Notes: generated by a model from the sequence alone, not told the origin. A DNA stretch of 64,000 bases from Klebsiella quasivariicola (GCF_002269255.1 NZ_CP022823.1:1-64000); one strand, 5' to 3'. Counted from the stretch's first letter, positions 17,817-27,209 are shown. Made by a program: numbers and translations.

Positions 17817-19135
17817 AAAAATTCTCAGTTGTTATCGCAGGCGGCGGCAGCACCTTCACCCCGGGCATTGTTCTGATGCTGCTGGCAAACCAGGATCGTT
17901 TTCCGCTGCGGTCGCTGAAATTTTACGACAACGACGGCGCGCGGCAGGAGACCATCGCCGAGGCGTGCAAAGTGATCCTCAAAGAGCAGGCGCCGGAGAT
18001 TGAATTCAGCTATACCACCGATCCGCAGGCGGCGTTTACCGATGTTGATTTCGTCATGGCACATATCCGCGTCGGTAAATATCCGATGCGTGAACAGGAT
18101 GAGAAAATCCCGCTGCGCCACGGCGTGCTGGGCCAGGAGACCTGCGGACCGGGCGGGATCGCCTACGGTATGCGCTCTATCGGCGGGGTGCTTGAGCTGG
18201 TGGATTATATGGAAAAATATTCGCCGAACGCCTGGATGCTCAACTACTCCAACCCGGCGGCGATTGTGGCGGAAGCCACCCGTCGTCTGCGGCCAAACGC
18301 CAAAATCCTCAATATCTGCGATATGCCGATCGGCATTGAAGGGCGGATGGCGCAGATTGTCGGCCTCAAAGATCGCAAACAGATGCGCGTGCGCTATTAC
18401 GGGCTTAACCACTTCGGCTGGTGGACCTCGATTGAGGACCTCGACGGCAACGATTTGATGCCGAAACTGCGCGAATATGTGGCGAAATATGGCTATGTGC
18501 CGCCCTCTAACGATCCGCACACCGAGGCCAGCTGGAACGATACCTTCGCCAAAGCGAGAGACGTGCAGGCGCTGGATCCGCAGACCATGCCGAACACCTA
18601 CCTGAAATATTACTTGTTCCCGGACTACGTGGTGGCTCACTCCAACCCGGAACGCACCCGCGCCAACGAGGTGATGGATCATCGGGAGAAAAACGTCTTC
18701 AGTGCCTGCCGGGCGATTATTGCCGCCGGGAAATCCACTGCCGGCGATCTGGAGATTGACGAGCATGCGTCGTATATCGTCGATCTGGCGACGGCCATCG
18801 CCTTTAACACGCAGGAAAGGATGCTGCTGATTGTGCCGAACAATGGCGCGATCCATAACTTTGACGCCGACGCGATGGTGGAGATCCCGTGCCTGGTGGG
18901 CCACAACGGACCGGAACCGCTGACGGTCGGCGACATCCCGCACTTCCAGAAAGGGATGATGAGCCAGCAGGTGGCAGTGGAAAAACTGGTGGTCGATGCC
19001 TGGGAACAACGCTCTTACCACAAGCTGTGGCAGGCGATTACCCTGTCGAAAACCGTACCGAGCGCCTCGGTGGCGAAAGCGATCCTCGACGACCTGATTG
19101 CGGCCAACAAAGATTACTGGCCTGAGCTGCATTAA
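17813..19135 (+). CDS. aglB: 6-phospho-alpha-glucosidase (GH4)
   Basis: The enzyme hydrolyses the phosphorylated alpha-glucosides delivered by AglA to glucose 6-phosphate plus the second sugar. The 440-residue protein is a family 4 glycosidase, which needs NAD+ and a divalent metal. The nucleotide-binding GGGSTFTPG lies at residues 10-18, the metal-binding Cys in NICDMPIG near residue 174, and the partner His in NHFGWW near residue 203. It is translationally coupled to aglA and followed by a strong GC hairpin. Confidence 0.95.
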   Translation: MKKFSVVIAGGGSTFTPGIVLMLLANQDRFPLRSLKFYDNDGARQETIAEACKVILKEQAPEIEFSYTTDPQAAFTDVDFVMAHIRVGKYPMREQDEKIPLRHGVLGQETCGPGGIAYGMRSIGGVLELVDYMEKYSPNAWMLNYSNPAAIVAEATRRLRPNAKILNICDMPIGIEGRMAQIVGLKDRKQMRVRYYGLNHFGWWTSIEDLDGNDLMPKLREYVAKYGYVPPSNDPHTEASWNDTFAKARDVQALDPQTMPNTYLKYYLFPDYVVAHSNPERTRANEVMDHREKNVFSACRAIIAAGKSTAGDLEIDEHASYIVDLATAIAFNTQERMLLIVPNNGAIHNFDADAMVEIPCLVGHNGPEPLTVGDIPHFQKGMMSQQVAVEKLVVDAWEQRSYHKLWQAITLSKTVPSASVAKAILDDLIAANKDYWPELH

Positions 19136-19148
19136 TCCCCGCTGTTTG

Positions 19149-19171
19149 ACCGGCGCCCGCGGGGCGCCGGT
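19149..19171 (+). terminator. Terminator after aglB
   Basis: ACCGGCGCCC and GGGCGCCGGT form a perfect 10-bp stem around a GCG loop, 14 nt after the aglB stop, followed by a T/C-rich run (TTCTTC). It is a strong hairpin with a modest U-tract. Confidence 0.75.
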
Positions 19172-19236
19172 TCTTCTCCCCGGTTCCTGATTTACGCTAT
19201 GCTGAAGCCTGCCTGCGCGATGAACAAGGAACTGTA

Positions 19237-19584
19237 ATGAAAATCTCCCGCCTCGGCGAAGCGCCAGATTACCGCTTTTCGCTGGCTAACGAACGCACCT
19301 TTCTGGCGTGGATCCGCACGGCGCTCGGTTTTCTGGCCGCTGGCGTCGGCCTTGACCAGTTAGCGCCGGACTTTGCCACGCCGCTGATCCGTGAAATGCT
19401 TGCCCTGCTGCTGTGTCTCTTTGCCGGCGGCATGGCTATCTATGGCTATCTGCGCTGGCTGAATAACGAGAAGGCGATGCGTCTGAAGCAGGACCTTCCC
19501 TATACCCGCACGCTGCTGGTGATTAGCATCCTGCTGTTGGCGGTGGTGGCCGCGGTGATGCTGCTGGTGGTGTATGGCGGATAA
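19237..19584 (+). CDS. yidH: DUF202 inner-membrane protein YidH
   Basis: This 115-residue protein has three predicted membrane segments (about 30-48, 52-70, 88-110) and the DUF202 signature ANERTFLAWIRTALGFLAAG at the start of the first helix. It is the E. coli YidH orthologue. Its function is unknown; DUF202 also occurs as the membrane anchor of VTC polyphosphate systems in eukaryotes. It overlaps yidG by 11 nt, making a tight yidH-yidG-yidF operon. Confidence 0.93.
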   Translation: MKISRLGEAPDYRFSLANERTFLAWIRTALGFLAAGVGLDQLAPDFATPLIREMLALLLCLFAGGMAIYGYLRWLNNEKAMRLKQDLPYTRTLLVISILLLAVVAAVMLLVVYGG

Positions 19585-19936
19585 ACGCCGGGCGCGGCGG
19601 GAAGGCGATCCGGGACTACAGCCAGAGCGCACCTCGCTGGCCTGGTTTCGCACTCTGTTGGGCTATGGCGCGCTGATGGCGCTGGCGATTAAACACAGCT
19701 GGCACCGCGCCGGTCTGCCGTTCTGGCTGTCTGTCGGCGTGCTGGCCGTGGTGGCGGTGATCCTCTGGCGCTATACCCGCCGTCGTCATCTGATGGACGT
19801 CGATGACAGCGATTTTTTTCAGCCGCGGGCGGTTCGTGACAAATTTTTGATCGCTCTCGCAGTACTTTCTCTGGCATTCCTGTTTGCTGTTACTCACCTT
19901 CAACAGATCGTTTTATTCATTAGGGATATGTCATGA
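19574..19936 (+). CDS. yidG: DUF202 inner-membrane protein YidG
   Basis: This is a second DUF202 protein, 120 residues, with the same signature in LQPERTSLAWFRTLLGYGAL and three predicted membrane helices. It is a diverged paralogue of the upstream YidH, and the pair probably form a hetero-oligomer. It overlaps yidH by 11 nt and yidF by 4 nt, so the three products are likely made together. Function unknown. Confidence 0.93.
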   Translation: MADKRRARREGDPGLQPERTSLAWFRTLLGYGALMALAIKHSWHRAGLPFWLSVGVLAVVAVILWRYTRRRHLMDVDDSDFFQPRAVRDKFLIALAVLSLAFLFAVTHLQQIVLFIRDMS

Positions 19937-20433
19937 CAGGATGTCCGGCGAATTTGCCTCTCACTCATGCCCCCGGCCAGCAACATGACACTCCCTTTCA
20001 GGCTGTCGTGGTGGAGGCGCATCATTGCCACCAGCCGCAGGCGTTCTATGCGCAACTGCGTCAACAGGGTCTCACCGCTATCCATTTTATTCCGCAGCTG
20101 GCGGCGGGCGATGCCGCGCTCTGGGGCGAGTTTCTCTGCACCGTTTTTCACCGCTGGGTGCGGGAAGATATCGGACGCATCAGTATTTTGCTGTTTAGCG
20201 AGACGCTGAGCGCCTGGTGTGGTGAGAAGATGGCGCCGCCGGGCGCGCCGGCGGCCAACAGCACCTGCTACGGCTGCCCGTGGCTGCGCCTGTGCCGCTG
20301 CGGCGAACAGGAAGACCCGCTGTGCGCGGGTTACCGGCAGTTCTACGATCTTAGCGGGCCTTATATGCGAGTAATGCGGGACTTACGCCGACAGCAGCGG
20401 CCGCCCGAGGCGCTGATGCCGCTGCTGCGCTGA
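19933..20433 (+). CDS. yidF: YidF, radical-SAM maturase-like fragment without the cluster motif
   Basis: The 166-residue protein is the orthologue of E. coli YidF. Its middle part (QLRQQGLTAIHFIPQL, WVREDIGRISILLF) resembles the central and C-terminal part of anaerobic sulfatase-maturating radical-SAM enzymes, but the CxxxCxxC iron-sulfur motif and TIM-barrel N-terminus are missing. A Cys cluster CYGCPWLRLCRCGEQEDPLC (about residues 114-133) could still bind a metal or cluster. It is the last gene of the yidHGF operon and converges with dsdA. Role unknown; loss of catalysis is an inference. Confidence 0.8.
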   Translation: MTGCPANLPLTHAPGQQHDTPFQAVVVEAHHCHQPQAFYAQLRQQGLTAIHFIPQLAAGDAALWGEFLCTVFHRWVREDIGRISILLFSETLSAWCGEKMAPPGAPAANSTCYGCPWLRLCRCGEQEDPLCAGYRQFYDLSGPYMRVMRDLRRQQRPPEALMPLLR

Positions 20434-20436
20434 AGG

Positions 20437-21768
20437 TTAGCGCCCCTTCGCCAGATACTGCGCCATCTCCTCTTCCGGTACCATGCCGCCGCCGGTCGCC
20501 CACACCAGATGGGTGGCCTGCTGCAGCTGTTGTTCATTCAGACCCTGCCGTTGATGATACGCCTGGCTGGCGCATACCCGCTGCGGCCCGGCCATTCCGG
20601 CCAGCGCGGAAGGTTCAAGGCGAATGTTTTCCGCTGTCGCCAGCCAGCCCAGCATGTCGTACATCGTCTGATCATCAAGGGTATACAGGCCATCGAGCAG
20701 ACGCTCCATCGCCCGGCCAACGAACCCGGACGCCCGGCCGACCGCCAGGCCGTCGGCGGCGGTCAGGTTATCAATCCCTAAATCCTGCACCGCAATCTGG
20801 TCGTGGAGCCCGGTATAAACGCCGAGCAGCATGCATGGCGAGTGGGTCGGTTCGGCGAACAGACAGTGAACATGGTCGCCGAAGGCCAGCTTCAGGCCAA
20901 ATGCCACCCCGCCGGGGCCGCCACCCACGCCGCACGGCAGGTAGACGAACAGCGGATGATCGGCATCGACCACGCGCCCAGCTTTGGCAAACTGCGCCTT
21001 CAGGCGCTCGCCAGCCACGGCATAGCCGAGGAACAGCGTGCGCGAGTTTTCATCGTCGATGAAAAAGCAGTTTGGATCGGACTCCGCCGCCTTGCGCCCC
21101 TGTTCGACGGCGACGCCGTAGTCCTCTTCGTACTCAACGACCGTTACGCCGTGGCTGCGCAGTTTGGCTTTTTTCCACGCCCTGGCATCGGCGGACATAT
21201 GCACCGTCACCTTAAAACCAATGCGCGCGCTCATGATGCCGATCGACATCCCGAGGTTGCCGGTGGAGCCGACGGCGATGCTGTACTGGCTGAAGAACTG
21301 TTTAAATTCCGGCGTCAGCAATTTGCGATAATCATCCGCGGTGGTGAGCAGCCCGGCCTCCAGCGCCAGCTTTTCCGCATGGGTCAGCACTTCATAAATC
21401 CCGCCGCGCGCCTTAATGGAACCCGAAATCGGCAGATGGCTGTCTTTTTTCAGCAGCAAATCGCCGCTAATTGGCTGACCGAATTTTTGCTCAAGGCAGG
21501 CCTTCATGGCCGGAATGGCAACCACGTCCGATTCGATAATCCCGCCAGTGGCGGCGGTTTCCGGAAAGGCTTCCGCCAGATAAGGCGCAAAGCGCTGAAG
21601 GCGAGCATGGGCGTCTTGCACATCGTCGGCGGTCAGGCCGACATAAGGTAACCCTTCCGCCAGGGTGGTGGTGGCGGGGTTAAACCAGGTGGTTTCTTTC
21701 AGGGCGATCAGATCCTGCACAAGCGGGAAGGTCGCGGTTAAGGTGGTCAATTCAGCGTGTTTCATCAT
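20437..21768 (-). CDS. dsdA: D-serine ammonia-lyase (D-serine dehydratase)
   Basis: This is a PLP enzyme that converts D-serine to pyruvate and ammonia, both detoxifying and using D-serine. The 443-residue protein is a fold-type II PLP enzyme. The PLP lysine is in SGSIKARGGIYEVL (about residue 118), the Asn-containing GSTGNLGMS loop binds substrate/phosphate, and a Gly-rich PCGVGGGPGG phosphate loop lies near residue 280. It lies 14 nt after dsdX in a dsdX-dsdA operon divergent from dsdC. Confidence 0.97.
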   Translation of the reverse strand: MMKHAELTTLTATFPLVQDLIALKETTWFNPATTTLAEGLPYVGLTADDVQDAHARLQRFAPYLAEAFPETAATGGIIESDVVAIPAMKACLEQKFGQPISGDLLLKKDSHLPISGSIKARGGIYEVLTHAEKLALEAGLLTTADDYRKLLTPEFKQFFSQYSIAVGSTGNLGMSIGIMSARIGFKVTVHMSADARAWKKAKLRSHGVTVVEYEEDYGVAVEQGRKAAESDPNCFFIDDENSRTLFLGYAVAGERLKAQFAKAGRVVDADHPLFVYLPCGVGGGPGGVAFGLKLAFGDHVHCLFAEPTHSPCMLLGVYTGLHDQIAVQDLGIDNLTAADGLAVGRASGFVGRAMERLLDGLYTLDDQTMYDMLGWLATAENIRLEPSALAGMAGPQRVCASQAYHQRQGLNEQQLQQATHLVWATGGGMVPEEEMAQYLAKGR

Positions 21769-21782
21769 ACGTCTCTTTGCGC

Positions 21783-23120
21783 TCAGATAATGAAAGAAAG
21801 CAGGAAGGTAGCGGCCAGTGCAAGTAGTGAAGCGATAAATGTCGCCGTCGTGTAGTACTTGAACGTTTCGCTGAGGCTGGCGCCGCAGTATTGTTTCACC
21901 AGCCAGAACAGGGAATCGGTGACGATCGTGCAGCCAATGGCGCCGGAACCGATAGCAATGGCGATGATCTCCGGGCTTACGCCAGGATACAGCGGCAGCA
22001 TCGGCGCAACGATCGCGGTGGCGCCCATCATCGCCACGGTAGCGGAGCCGACGGCGGCATGCAGAATAAGCGCCACCAGCCAGGCCAGCAGGATCGGGTG
22101 CATATCAAGGTTCGAGAGGATCACCGCCAGGCTATCGGCCAGGCCGCTGGATTTCAAAATCGCGTTGAACGCGCCGCCGGCGCCGATAATCAGCAGGATG
22201 TTGGCGATCGAACCGAAGCCGTTTTCGGTGTGGGTCAGCAGGACGCCCATCCCCATCTGCCGACGGATGCCGAGCATGTAATAGGCGACAAAGACGGCGA
22301 TAAACATCGCGGTAATGGGGTTGCCGATAAATTCCAGCACCGTATACAGCGTGCCGCCTTTGGCCATATTCAGTTCGGCGACGGTTTTCACCAGCATCAG
22401 CCCAATCGGTAGCAGCACGGTAAATAGCGTGGCGCCGAGCGACGGCAGCGTCGATTCTTCGCGAACCTCGAGGTTGGAAAACTCCGCTGGCACTGGTTTA
22501 AACGGCAGGCGGTTGCCGAGCAGCCTGAGAAACAGCGGACCGCCGACCAGCGAGGCGATCAGGCCCACCAGCAAGCCATAGACAATAACCGTCCCGATAT
22601 CTGCGCCGAGCTTATTCGCGACAAACAGGGCCGCCGGATGCGGGGGGACCACACAGTGCACTGCCATCAGCGCGGTACACAGCGGAATAGCCAGCTTCAG
22701 CAGCGAGGTGTGGGTCTTTTTGGCGATGGAAAACGCCAGCGGGATCAGCAGGACCACACCGACTTCGACAAACAGCGTGATGCCGCAGATCAGGCCGACC
22801 AGCACCATAATCACGTCCGCCGACAGCCAGCGGCAGCGCTGCAGCGTCAGGCCGATGCGCTCCGCCGCGCCGGAGACCTCCATCATCTTGCCGAGGATGG
22901 TGCCGAGACCGATCACCGCCGCCAGGAAGCCCAGCGTGCCGCCGATGCCGCTCTCAATGGCGTTGACCATCTCCAGCGGGCCCATCCCCATCATCGCCCC
23001 AACGAAAAAGCTCGCCAGCAGCAGCGCCAGAAACGGATGAAACTTCAGTTTGACGATCGTTAAGACGATTAACACGATGCTAATCAGCAGCGTGCCCACA
23101 ACCCAAATTTGCGATTCCAT
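21783..23120 (-). CDS. dsdX: D-serine transporter DsdX (GntP family)
   Basis: This inner-membrane proton-coupled permease takes up D-serine. The start at 23120 (MESQIWVVGTLLISIVL) gives 445 residues, the E. coli length, with a GAGGTGGGG ribosome-binding site just upstream; the longer frame adds 20 unrelated residues. It has about 12 hydrophobic segments and the GntP-family stretch GAGGAFNAILKSSGLADSL near residue 320. It is co-transcribed with dsdA and controlled by divergent dsdC. Confidence 0.96.
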   Translation of the reverse strand: MESQIWVVGTLLISIVLIVLTIVKLKFHPFLALLLASFFVGAMMGMGPLEMVNAIESGIGGTLGFLAAVIGLGTILGKMMEVSGAAERIGLTLQRCRWLSADVIMVLVGLICGITLFVEVGVVLLIPLAFSIAKKTHTSLLKLAIPLCTALMAVHCVVPPHPAALFVANKLGADIGTVIVYGLLVGLIASLVGGPLFLRLLGNRLPFKPVPAEFSNLEVREESTLPSLGATLFTVLLPIGLMLVKTVAELNMAKGGTLYTVLEFIGNPITAMFIAVFVAYYMLGIRRQMGMGVLLTHTENGFGSIANILLIIGAGGAFNAILKSSGLADSLAVILSNLDMHPILLAWLVALILHAAVGSATVAMMGATAIVAPMLPLYPGVSPEIIAIAIGSGAIGCTIVTDSLFWLVKQYCGASLSETFKYYTTATFIASLLALAATFLLSFII

Positions 23121-23344
23121 ACCCCACCTCGCCGTAAGTAACGTGTGGTTATTGAACAGAAATTCGGCATGGGCTGACAAACGATATAAATGGCCTTTCA
23201 GGTGAGCCAGATTGAATCAAACAGGTGATTTAGCTCTAAAAGCGACCTTTAAACTTGGTGTGGGTCAAATTAATTCATCCTTTAGCGGAAGTTCTGGCGC
23301 TATTTTTTTATCATCCAGATCCCCTTTTTCGCCAGGAGCGCATA

Positions 23345-24268
23345 ATGGATGCACTCACAACCTTAGGTACCCGCTTGCTCAACGGCTGGCAGCTCTCCAG
23401 GCTATCGACGTTTGAGGTGGCGGCGCGGCATGAGTCGTTTGCTCTGGCCGCCGACGAGCTGGCGCTGACGCCGAGCGCCGTCAGTCACCGGATTAATCAG
23501 CTGGAAGAGGAGCTGGGGATCCAGCTCTTTGTCCGCTCGCACCGCAAAGTGGAGCTGACGCGGGAAGGGAAGCGTGTTTACTGGGCGCTGAAGTCATCGC
23601 TGGATGGCCTCAACCAGGAGATCCTCGACATCAAAAACCAGGAGCTCTCCGGCAGCCTGACGGTCTACTCGCGCCCGTCGATAGCCCAGTGCTGGCTGGT
23701 GCCGGCGCTGGGCGATTTCACCCGCCGCTATCCGTCCATCTCGCTGACTGTGCTGACCGGCAACGATAACGTCAACCTGCAGCGCACAGGTATCGATCTG
23801 GCAATCTACTTCGATGATGCGCCGTCGTCGCAGCTGAGCCACCATTTTCTGATGGATGAAGCGATCGTGCCGGTATGTACGCCAAAATACGCGCAACAGC
23901 AGCATTTAAACCACAATCCAGGCAATCTGCGCCACTGTACGTTGCTTCACGATCGCCAGGCATGGAGCAACGATTCCGGCACCGATGAATGGTTCAGCTG
24001 GGCACAGCAATTTGGGATTGAATTGCCGCAATCGTCGGGTATCGGCTTCGATCGTTCTGATTTAGCGGTGATTGCGGCAATGAATCATGTGGGGGTAGCG
24101 ATGGGGCGCAAACGGCTGGTGCAGAAGCGGTTAGAGAGCGGGGAGCTTATCGCGCCGTTCGGCGACATGACGCTGAAATGCCATCAGCATTATTACGTGA
24201 CCACCCTGCCGGGCCGCCAGTGGCCGAAAATCGACGCCTTTATCGAGTGGCTGCATAGCCTGACCTGA
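23345..24268 (+). CDS. dsdC: LysR-type activator of D-serine genes, DsdC
   Basis: DsdC activates dsdXA in the presence of D-serine. The ATG at 23345 follows AGGAGCG and gives 307 residues. The N-terminal LysR helix-turn-helix (about 18-75, SFALAADELALTPSAVSHRINQLEEELG) is followed by the effector domain. Segments such as ARHESFALAADELALTPSAV match E. coli DsdC closely. It is divergent from dsdX across 224 nt, which must hold its binding sites, but I could not single out one. Confidence 0.96.
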   Translation: MDALTTLGTRLLNGWQLSRLSTFEVAARHESFALAADELALTPSAVSHRINQLEEELGIQLFVRSHRKVELTREGKRVYWALKSSLDGLNQEILDIKNQELSGSLTVYSRPSIAQCWLVPALGDFTRRYPSISLTVLTGNDNVNLQRTGIDLAIYFDDAPSSQLSHHFLMDEAIVPVCTPKYAQQQHLNHNPGNLRHCTLLHDRQAWSNDSGTDEWFSWAQQFGIELPQSSGIGFDRSDLAVIAAMNHVGVAMGRKRLVQKRLESGELIAPFGDMTLKCHQHYYVTTLPGRQWPKIDAFIEWLHSLT

Positions 24269-24304
24269 AAAAGAGCCGGGCTATCCCTCTGTGTTGTTAG
24301 GGAG

Positions 24305-24413
24305 GCCGGGTAGGGCGTGAGCCGCCACCCGGCAAAATGACGGCACTGCGCATGCGCGGGCCGGCAGACGACCAGTCCGGTAGCCCGGATAAGGCGTCAG
24401 CCGCCATCCGGGG
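24305..24413. repeat. REP elements between dsdC and emrD
   Basis: Two imperfect palindromes of REP type occur in this convergent gap: 24305-24334 (GCCGGGTAGGGCGTGAGCC...) and 24379-24413 (GTAGCCCGGATAAGGCGTC...). They may serve as bidirectional transcript stabilisers or gyrase sites; only the sequence pattern is seen. Confidence 0.8.
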
Positions 24414-24427
24414 AACGACCGCCGCGC

Positions 24428-25612
24428 TTATACCGGCTGCTGATGGTGGGTAAAGCGCGAGGCCAGCGGCAGCCAGCATAGCAGAATCAACAGGCCCATC
24501 AGCATCATCAGCAGGCCGAGGCTGCCCTGACCGGTTTGCGGCATCATCGCCGACAGCCAGGCCAGCACGCCGGAGCCGATATTCTGCAAGCCGCCAACCA
24601 GCGCCCCGGCGGTACCGGCGAGGAACGGGAACGGCTCCATTGCGCCGCTGGTGGCCAGCGGGAACAACATTCCGGCGCCGAAGAAGAACAGCGCTGCAGG
24701 CACCAGCAGGGTCCAGACGGTCATAATGCCCAGCAGCCCCGGGATCCACATCATCAAACCCGCCAGCAGGCAGCAGATAACCGACTGCCACATCAGCGTC
24801 GGGAAACGCTTGTTCGGGCGGCCGGCAAACCAGGCGCCGAAGAAGGCCGCCGGGATTGGCAGAATGAACAAAATACTCACCGCCATGCTGCTCAGGCCGA
24901 GCACCGCGCCCATCAGCACCCCGGAGCAGGCTTCGAATACCGCGATTCCTGCCAGACCGCCGATCAGCATTAACAGGTAACAGTTAAAGGCGCCGGTGCC
25001 GAACAGGGTTTTATAGCTGGCCAGAAGTTTGGTGCGCGGTGCGCCCTCCGGCCGCGTTTCCGGCATCCACTTCGCCATACTGAAGGTCACGCCAGCGCAC
25101 AGGACCAGCAGGAAGGCGTAACAGGCGCGCCAGCTCCACAGGGTGTCGAGGATGCCGCCGAGCAGCGGCGCTATCAGCGGGCTGACCAGAATACCCATAT
25201 TTAACAGGCTATTGGCATGACGCAGCTGAGCGCCTTCGTACAGATCGCGGGGCAGGGTGCGCGCCATCACGCCGCCGACCCCGGTGCCCATCCCCTGCAT
25301 GGCGCTGGCGGCGATCAGCACCGGCAGGCTATGGGTGGTGATAGCTACCAGCGTCGCCAGCATAAAAATCGACATCCCAACGAGGATCACCGGTCGGCGA
25401 CCGACGCGGTCGGAGAGCGGGCCGTAAAACAGCTGCGAAATGCCGTAGGTCAGCAGGTAAGCCGCCATCACGCTTTGTACTGCCCCTTCGCGGACGTTCA
25501 GCGCGACCGCCATGTCGGCGATGGCCGGAATATAAATGGTCTGCGCCATCTGGCCGACGGCCACCAGCAGTACCAGCATCAACAACAAATTGAAGTTCTT
25601 ATGCCGTTTCAT
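24428..25612 (-). CDS. emrD: Multidrug efflux transporter EmrD (MFS)
   Basis: This 12-helix major-facilitator drug/proton antiporter exports uncouplers and detergents in E. coli. The start at 25612 (MKRHKNFNLLLMLVLLVAVG) gives 394 residues, the family length. MFS motif A appears as YGPLSDRVGRRPVIL near residue 60, with QMAQTIYIPAIADM in helix 1. It is convergent with dsdC and precedes, on the same strand, an EamA-type gene 175 nt upstream. Confidence 0.96.
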   Translation of the reverse strand: MKRHKNFNLLLMLVLLVAVGQMAQTIYIPAIADMAVALNVREGAVQSVMAAYLLTYGISQLFYGPLSDRVGRRPVILVGMSIFMLATLVAITTHSLPVLIAASAMQGMGTGVGGVMARTLPRDLYEGAQLRHANSLLNMGILVSPLIAPLLGGILDTLWSWRACYAFLLVLCAGVTFSMAKWMPETRPEGAPRTKLLASYKTLFGTGAFNCYLLMLIGGLAGIAVFEACSGVLMGAVLGLSSMAVSILFILPIPAAFFGAWFAGRPNKRFPTLMWQSVICCLLAGLMMWIPGLLGIMTVWTLLVPAALFFFGAGMLFPLATSGAMEPFPFLAGTAGALVGGLQNIGSGVLAWLSAMMPQTGQGSLGLLMMLMGLLILLCWLPLASRFTHHQQPV

Positions 25613-25787
25613 GTCGATGAATACTTTGAGAGTAAAGAGAAATAAAGAATATGTGACTGGCACATCCCGAAAACGATGGAGGAATCTACCATATAAAAAT
25701 GACAGAACAACTGCATAGTACCGATTGTTGAGAGAGGGGCAGGCAGATTATGTAAACAGGAACGGCAACTAATGTTGCCAATTCACG

Positions 25788-26621
25788 CTACGCCAGGCGC
25801 AGGAGGATCGCCCCGGCGGCGATTCCGCAGGCGGCCACGATGCGCAGCGGCATCAGTTGCTCTTTCAGGACGATAAAGGCGATCAGCGCGCCGAACAGAA
25901 TGGAGGTTTCGCGTAGGGCGGCGACCACCGCCAGCGGGGCCTGGGTCATCGCCCATAGCGCCAGGCCGTAGGAGCCCATGGTGCCGACACCGCCGAGGAT
26001 GCCCTTTTTCCAGTGCTGGCGTAAATAACGACTGGCCTCACGCCGCCGCGCCACCATGGCCCAGCACAGCAGGCAGAAGCCGTTCATAAAAAAGGTCCAC
26101 AGGGTATAGCCGAGCGCAGAGCCCGCCAGCCGGACGCCGGTGCCGTCCACCAGCGTATAGCCGGCGATGAAGCAGGCGTTGATCAGTGCCAGCACGATGC
26201 CTTTGCGGGAGCTGGCGCGGCCGTTGAAGGCCATCGCCAGAATCGCCAGGCAGATCACGCCGATGCCCAGCCAGGCCAGAGGCGACAGGCGATCGCCGAG
26301 GAACAGCACGCTTATCGCCGCCACCAGCAGCGGCGCGGTGCCGCGCATTAGCGGATAGGTCTGGCTCATATCCGACACCTGATAGGTCTTCGCCACCAGC
26401 ACCGTATACACCACCTGTAACGCGCACGACGCCAGCAGATAGGGGGCGCTGGCAAGCGTGGGCTGCGGGGCAAAGGGCAGCATCACCAGGGCGATCAGCG
26501 AGGCCGAGCCGCTGACGCCGATCGCCGCGTACATTTTATCGCCGCTGGCTTTGACAATCGCGTTCCAGCTGGCGTGCAGCAGGGCGGCGAACAGCAAAAT
26601 GCAGAATACGGTGAGGGTCAT
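25788..26621 (-). CDS. EamA/DMT-family membrane exporter
   Basis: The 277-residue protein (ATG at 26621; a TTG five codons earlier is less likely) has ten predicted helices in two EamA repeats. They start around FAALLHASWNAIVKASGDK and around KGIVLALINACFIAGYTLVDG; the second-half motif LRETSILFGALIAFIVLKE is typical of drug/metabolite transporters. The substrate is unknown. It lies between emrD and a GNAT acetyltransferase on the same strand, in a spot that is empty in E. coli K-12. Confidence 0.85.
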   Translation of the reverse strand: MTLTVFCILLFAALLHASWNAIVKASGDKMYAAIGVSGSASLIALVMLPFAPQPTLASAPYLLASCALQVVYTVLVAKTYQVSDMSQTYPLMRGTAPLLVAAISVLFLGDRLSPLAWLGIGVICLAILAMAFNGRASSRKGIVLALINACFIAGYTLVDGTGVRLAGSALGYTLWTFFMNGFCLLCWAMVARRREASRYLRQHWKKGILGGVGTMGSYGLALWAMTQAPLAVVAALRETSILFGALIAFIVLKEQLMPLRIVAACGIAAGAILLRLA

Positions 26622-26688
26622 CGCAGACAGGTTCAACAGTGAAGGTCACCGGACTGTAACACGCGCCCATGCCGCCTGCCAGAGGCGG

Positions 26689-27135
26689 CTAAAGTGAACA
26701 AAACAGGCGATGTGTGACCCGCGGTTCATCGTACACCGGGCGAAAGCCAAGCCTTTCATAAAAGGGCCAGGCCTGCGCCGGGGCATGGGTGTTGAGAAAG
26801 TCGAACCAGGCGCTGGAGTGGGTAATGACCGAGACCAGCAGCTGCTGGCCGATGCCCCGGCGGCGGTAGCGTTCGCTGATGTAGAGATGACGAATACGCC
26901 CGACCCGCGGCTGCGGACTGAAGGGATCGCTATTGATGCCGCATACCCCTACCAGCTGGTGGTTCACGAAAGCGCCCAGCAGGGCTTCGCCCGGCGCGTT
27001 AAAGCGGTTTTTGCCGCTCTGCCAGTTTTCCGCCAGGCGGCGCAGCATGTTGAAATGCTGTTCGACACTTTCAGTGCGCAATGCCCCGAACCCCGGGGCA
27101 TCCGGCGTCGTGGCGGCAATTAATAGCGGTGGCAT
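26689..27135 (-). CDS. GNAT-family N-acetyltransferase
   Basis: The start at 27135 follows GGAGGA and gives 148 residues (MPPLLIAATTPDAPG). The acetyl-CoA-binding motif A is YRRRGIGQQLLVSVI near residue 90, preceded by a strand RIRHLYIS, and the FYERLGFRP end motif is present. The substrate is not recognisable. The gene sits directly downstream of tisB on the same strand, with a very strong GC hairpin (27177-27209) in between. Confidence 0.88.
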   Translation of the reverse strand: MPPLLIAATTPDAPGFGALRTESVEQHFNMLRRLAENWQSGKNRFNAPGEALLGAFVNHQLVGVCGINSDPFSPQPRVGRIRHLYISERYRRRGIGQQLLVSVITHSSAWFDFLNTHAPAQAWPFYERLGFRPVYDEPRVTHRLFCSL

Positions 27136-27176
27136 AGCTTCCTCCATCAAGTCATCCCGGGACGCCCGGCGGGCGC

Positions 27177-27209
27177 CTGCAGGGGGGCGGTTTCCCGCCC
27201 CCCTCAGGT
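27177..27209 (-). terminator. GC-rich hairpin downstream of tisB
   Basis: Read on the minus strand, GGGGGGCGG and CCGCCCCCC form a 9-bp stem around GAAA, extended by outer CCTG/CAGG pairs. It follows the tisB stop by 16 nt and probably ends or protects the tisB mRNA. There is no T-tract, so it is not a standard intrinsic terminator. Confidence 0.6.

Noticed and set aside
17825..19132. 435-codon frame antisense to aglB
   Set aside because: Exact mirror of a well-supported GH4 gene in high-GC DNA; the translation is His/Arg-rich and resembles no family.
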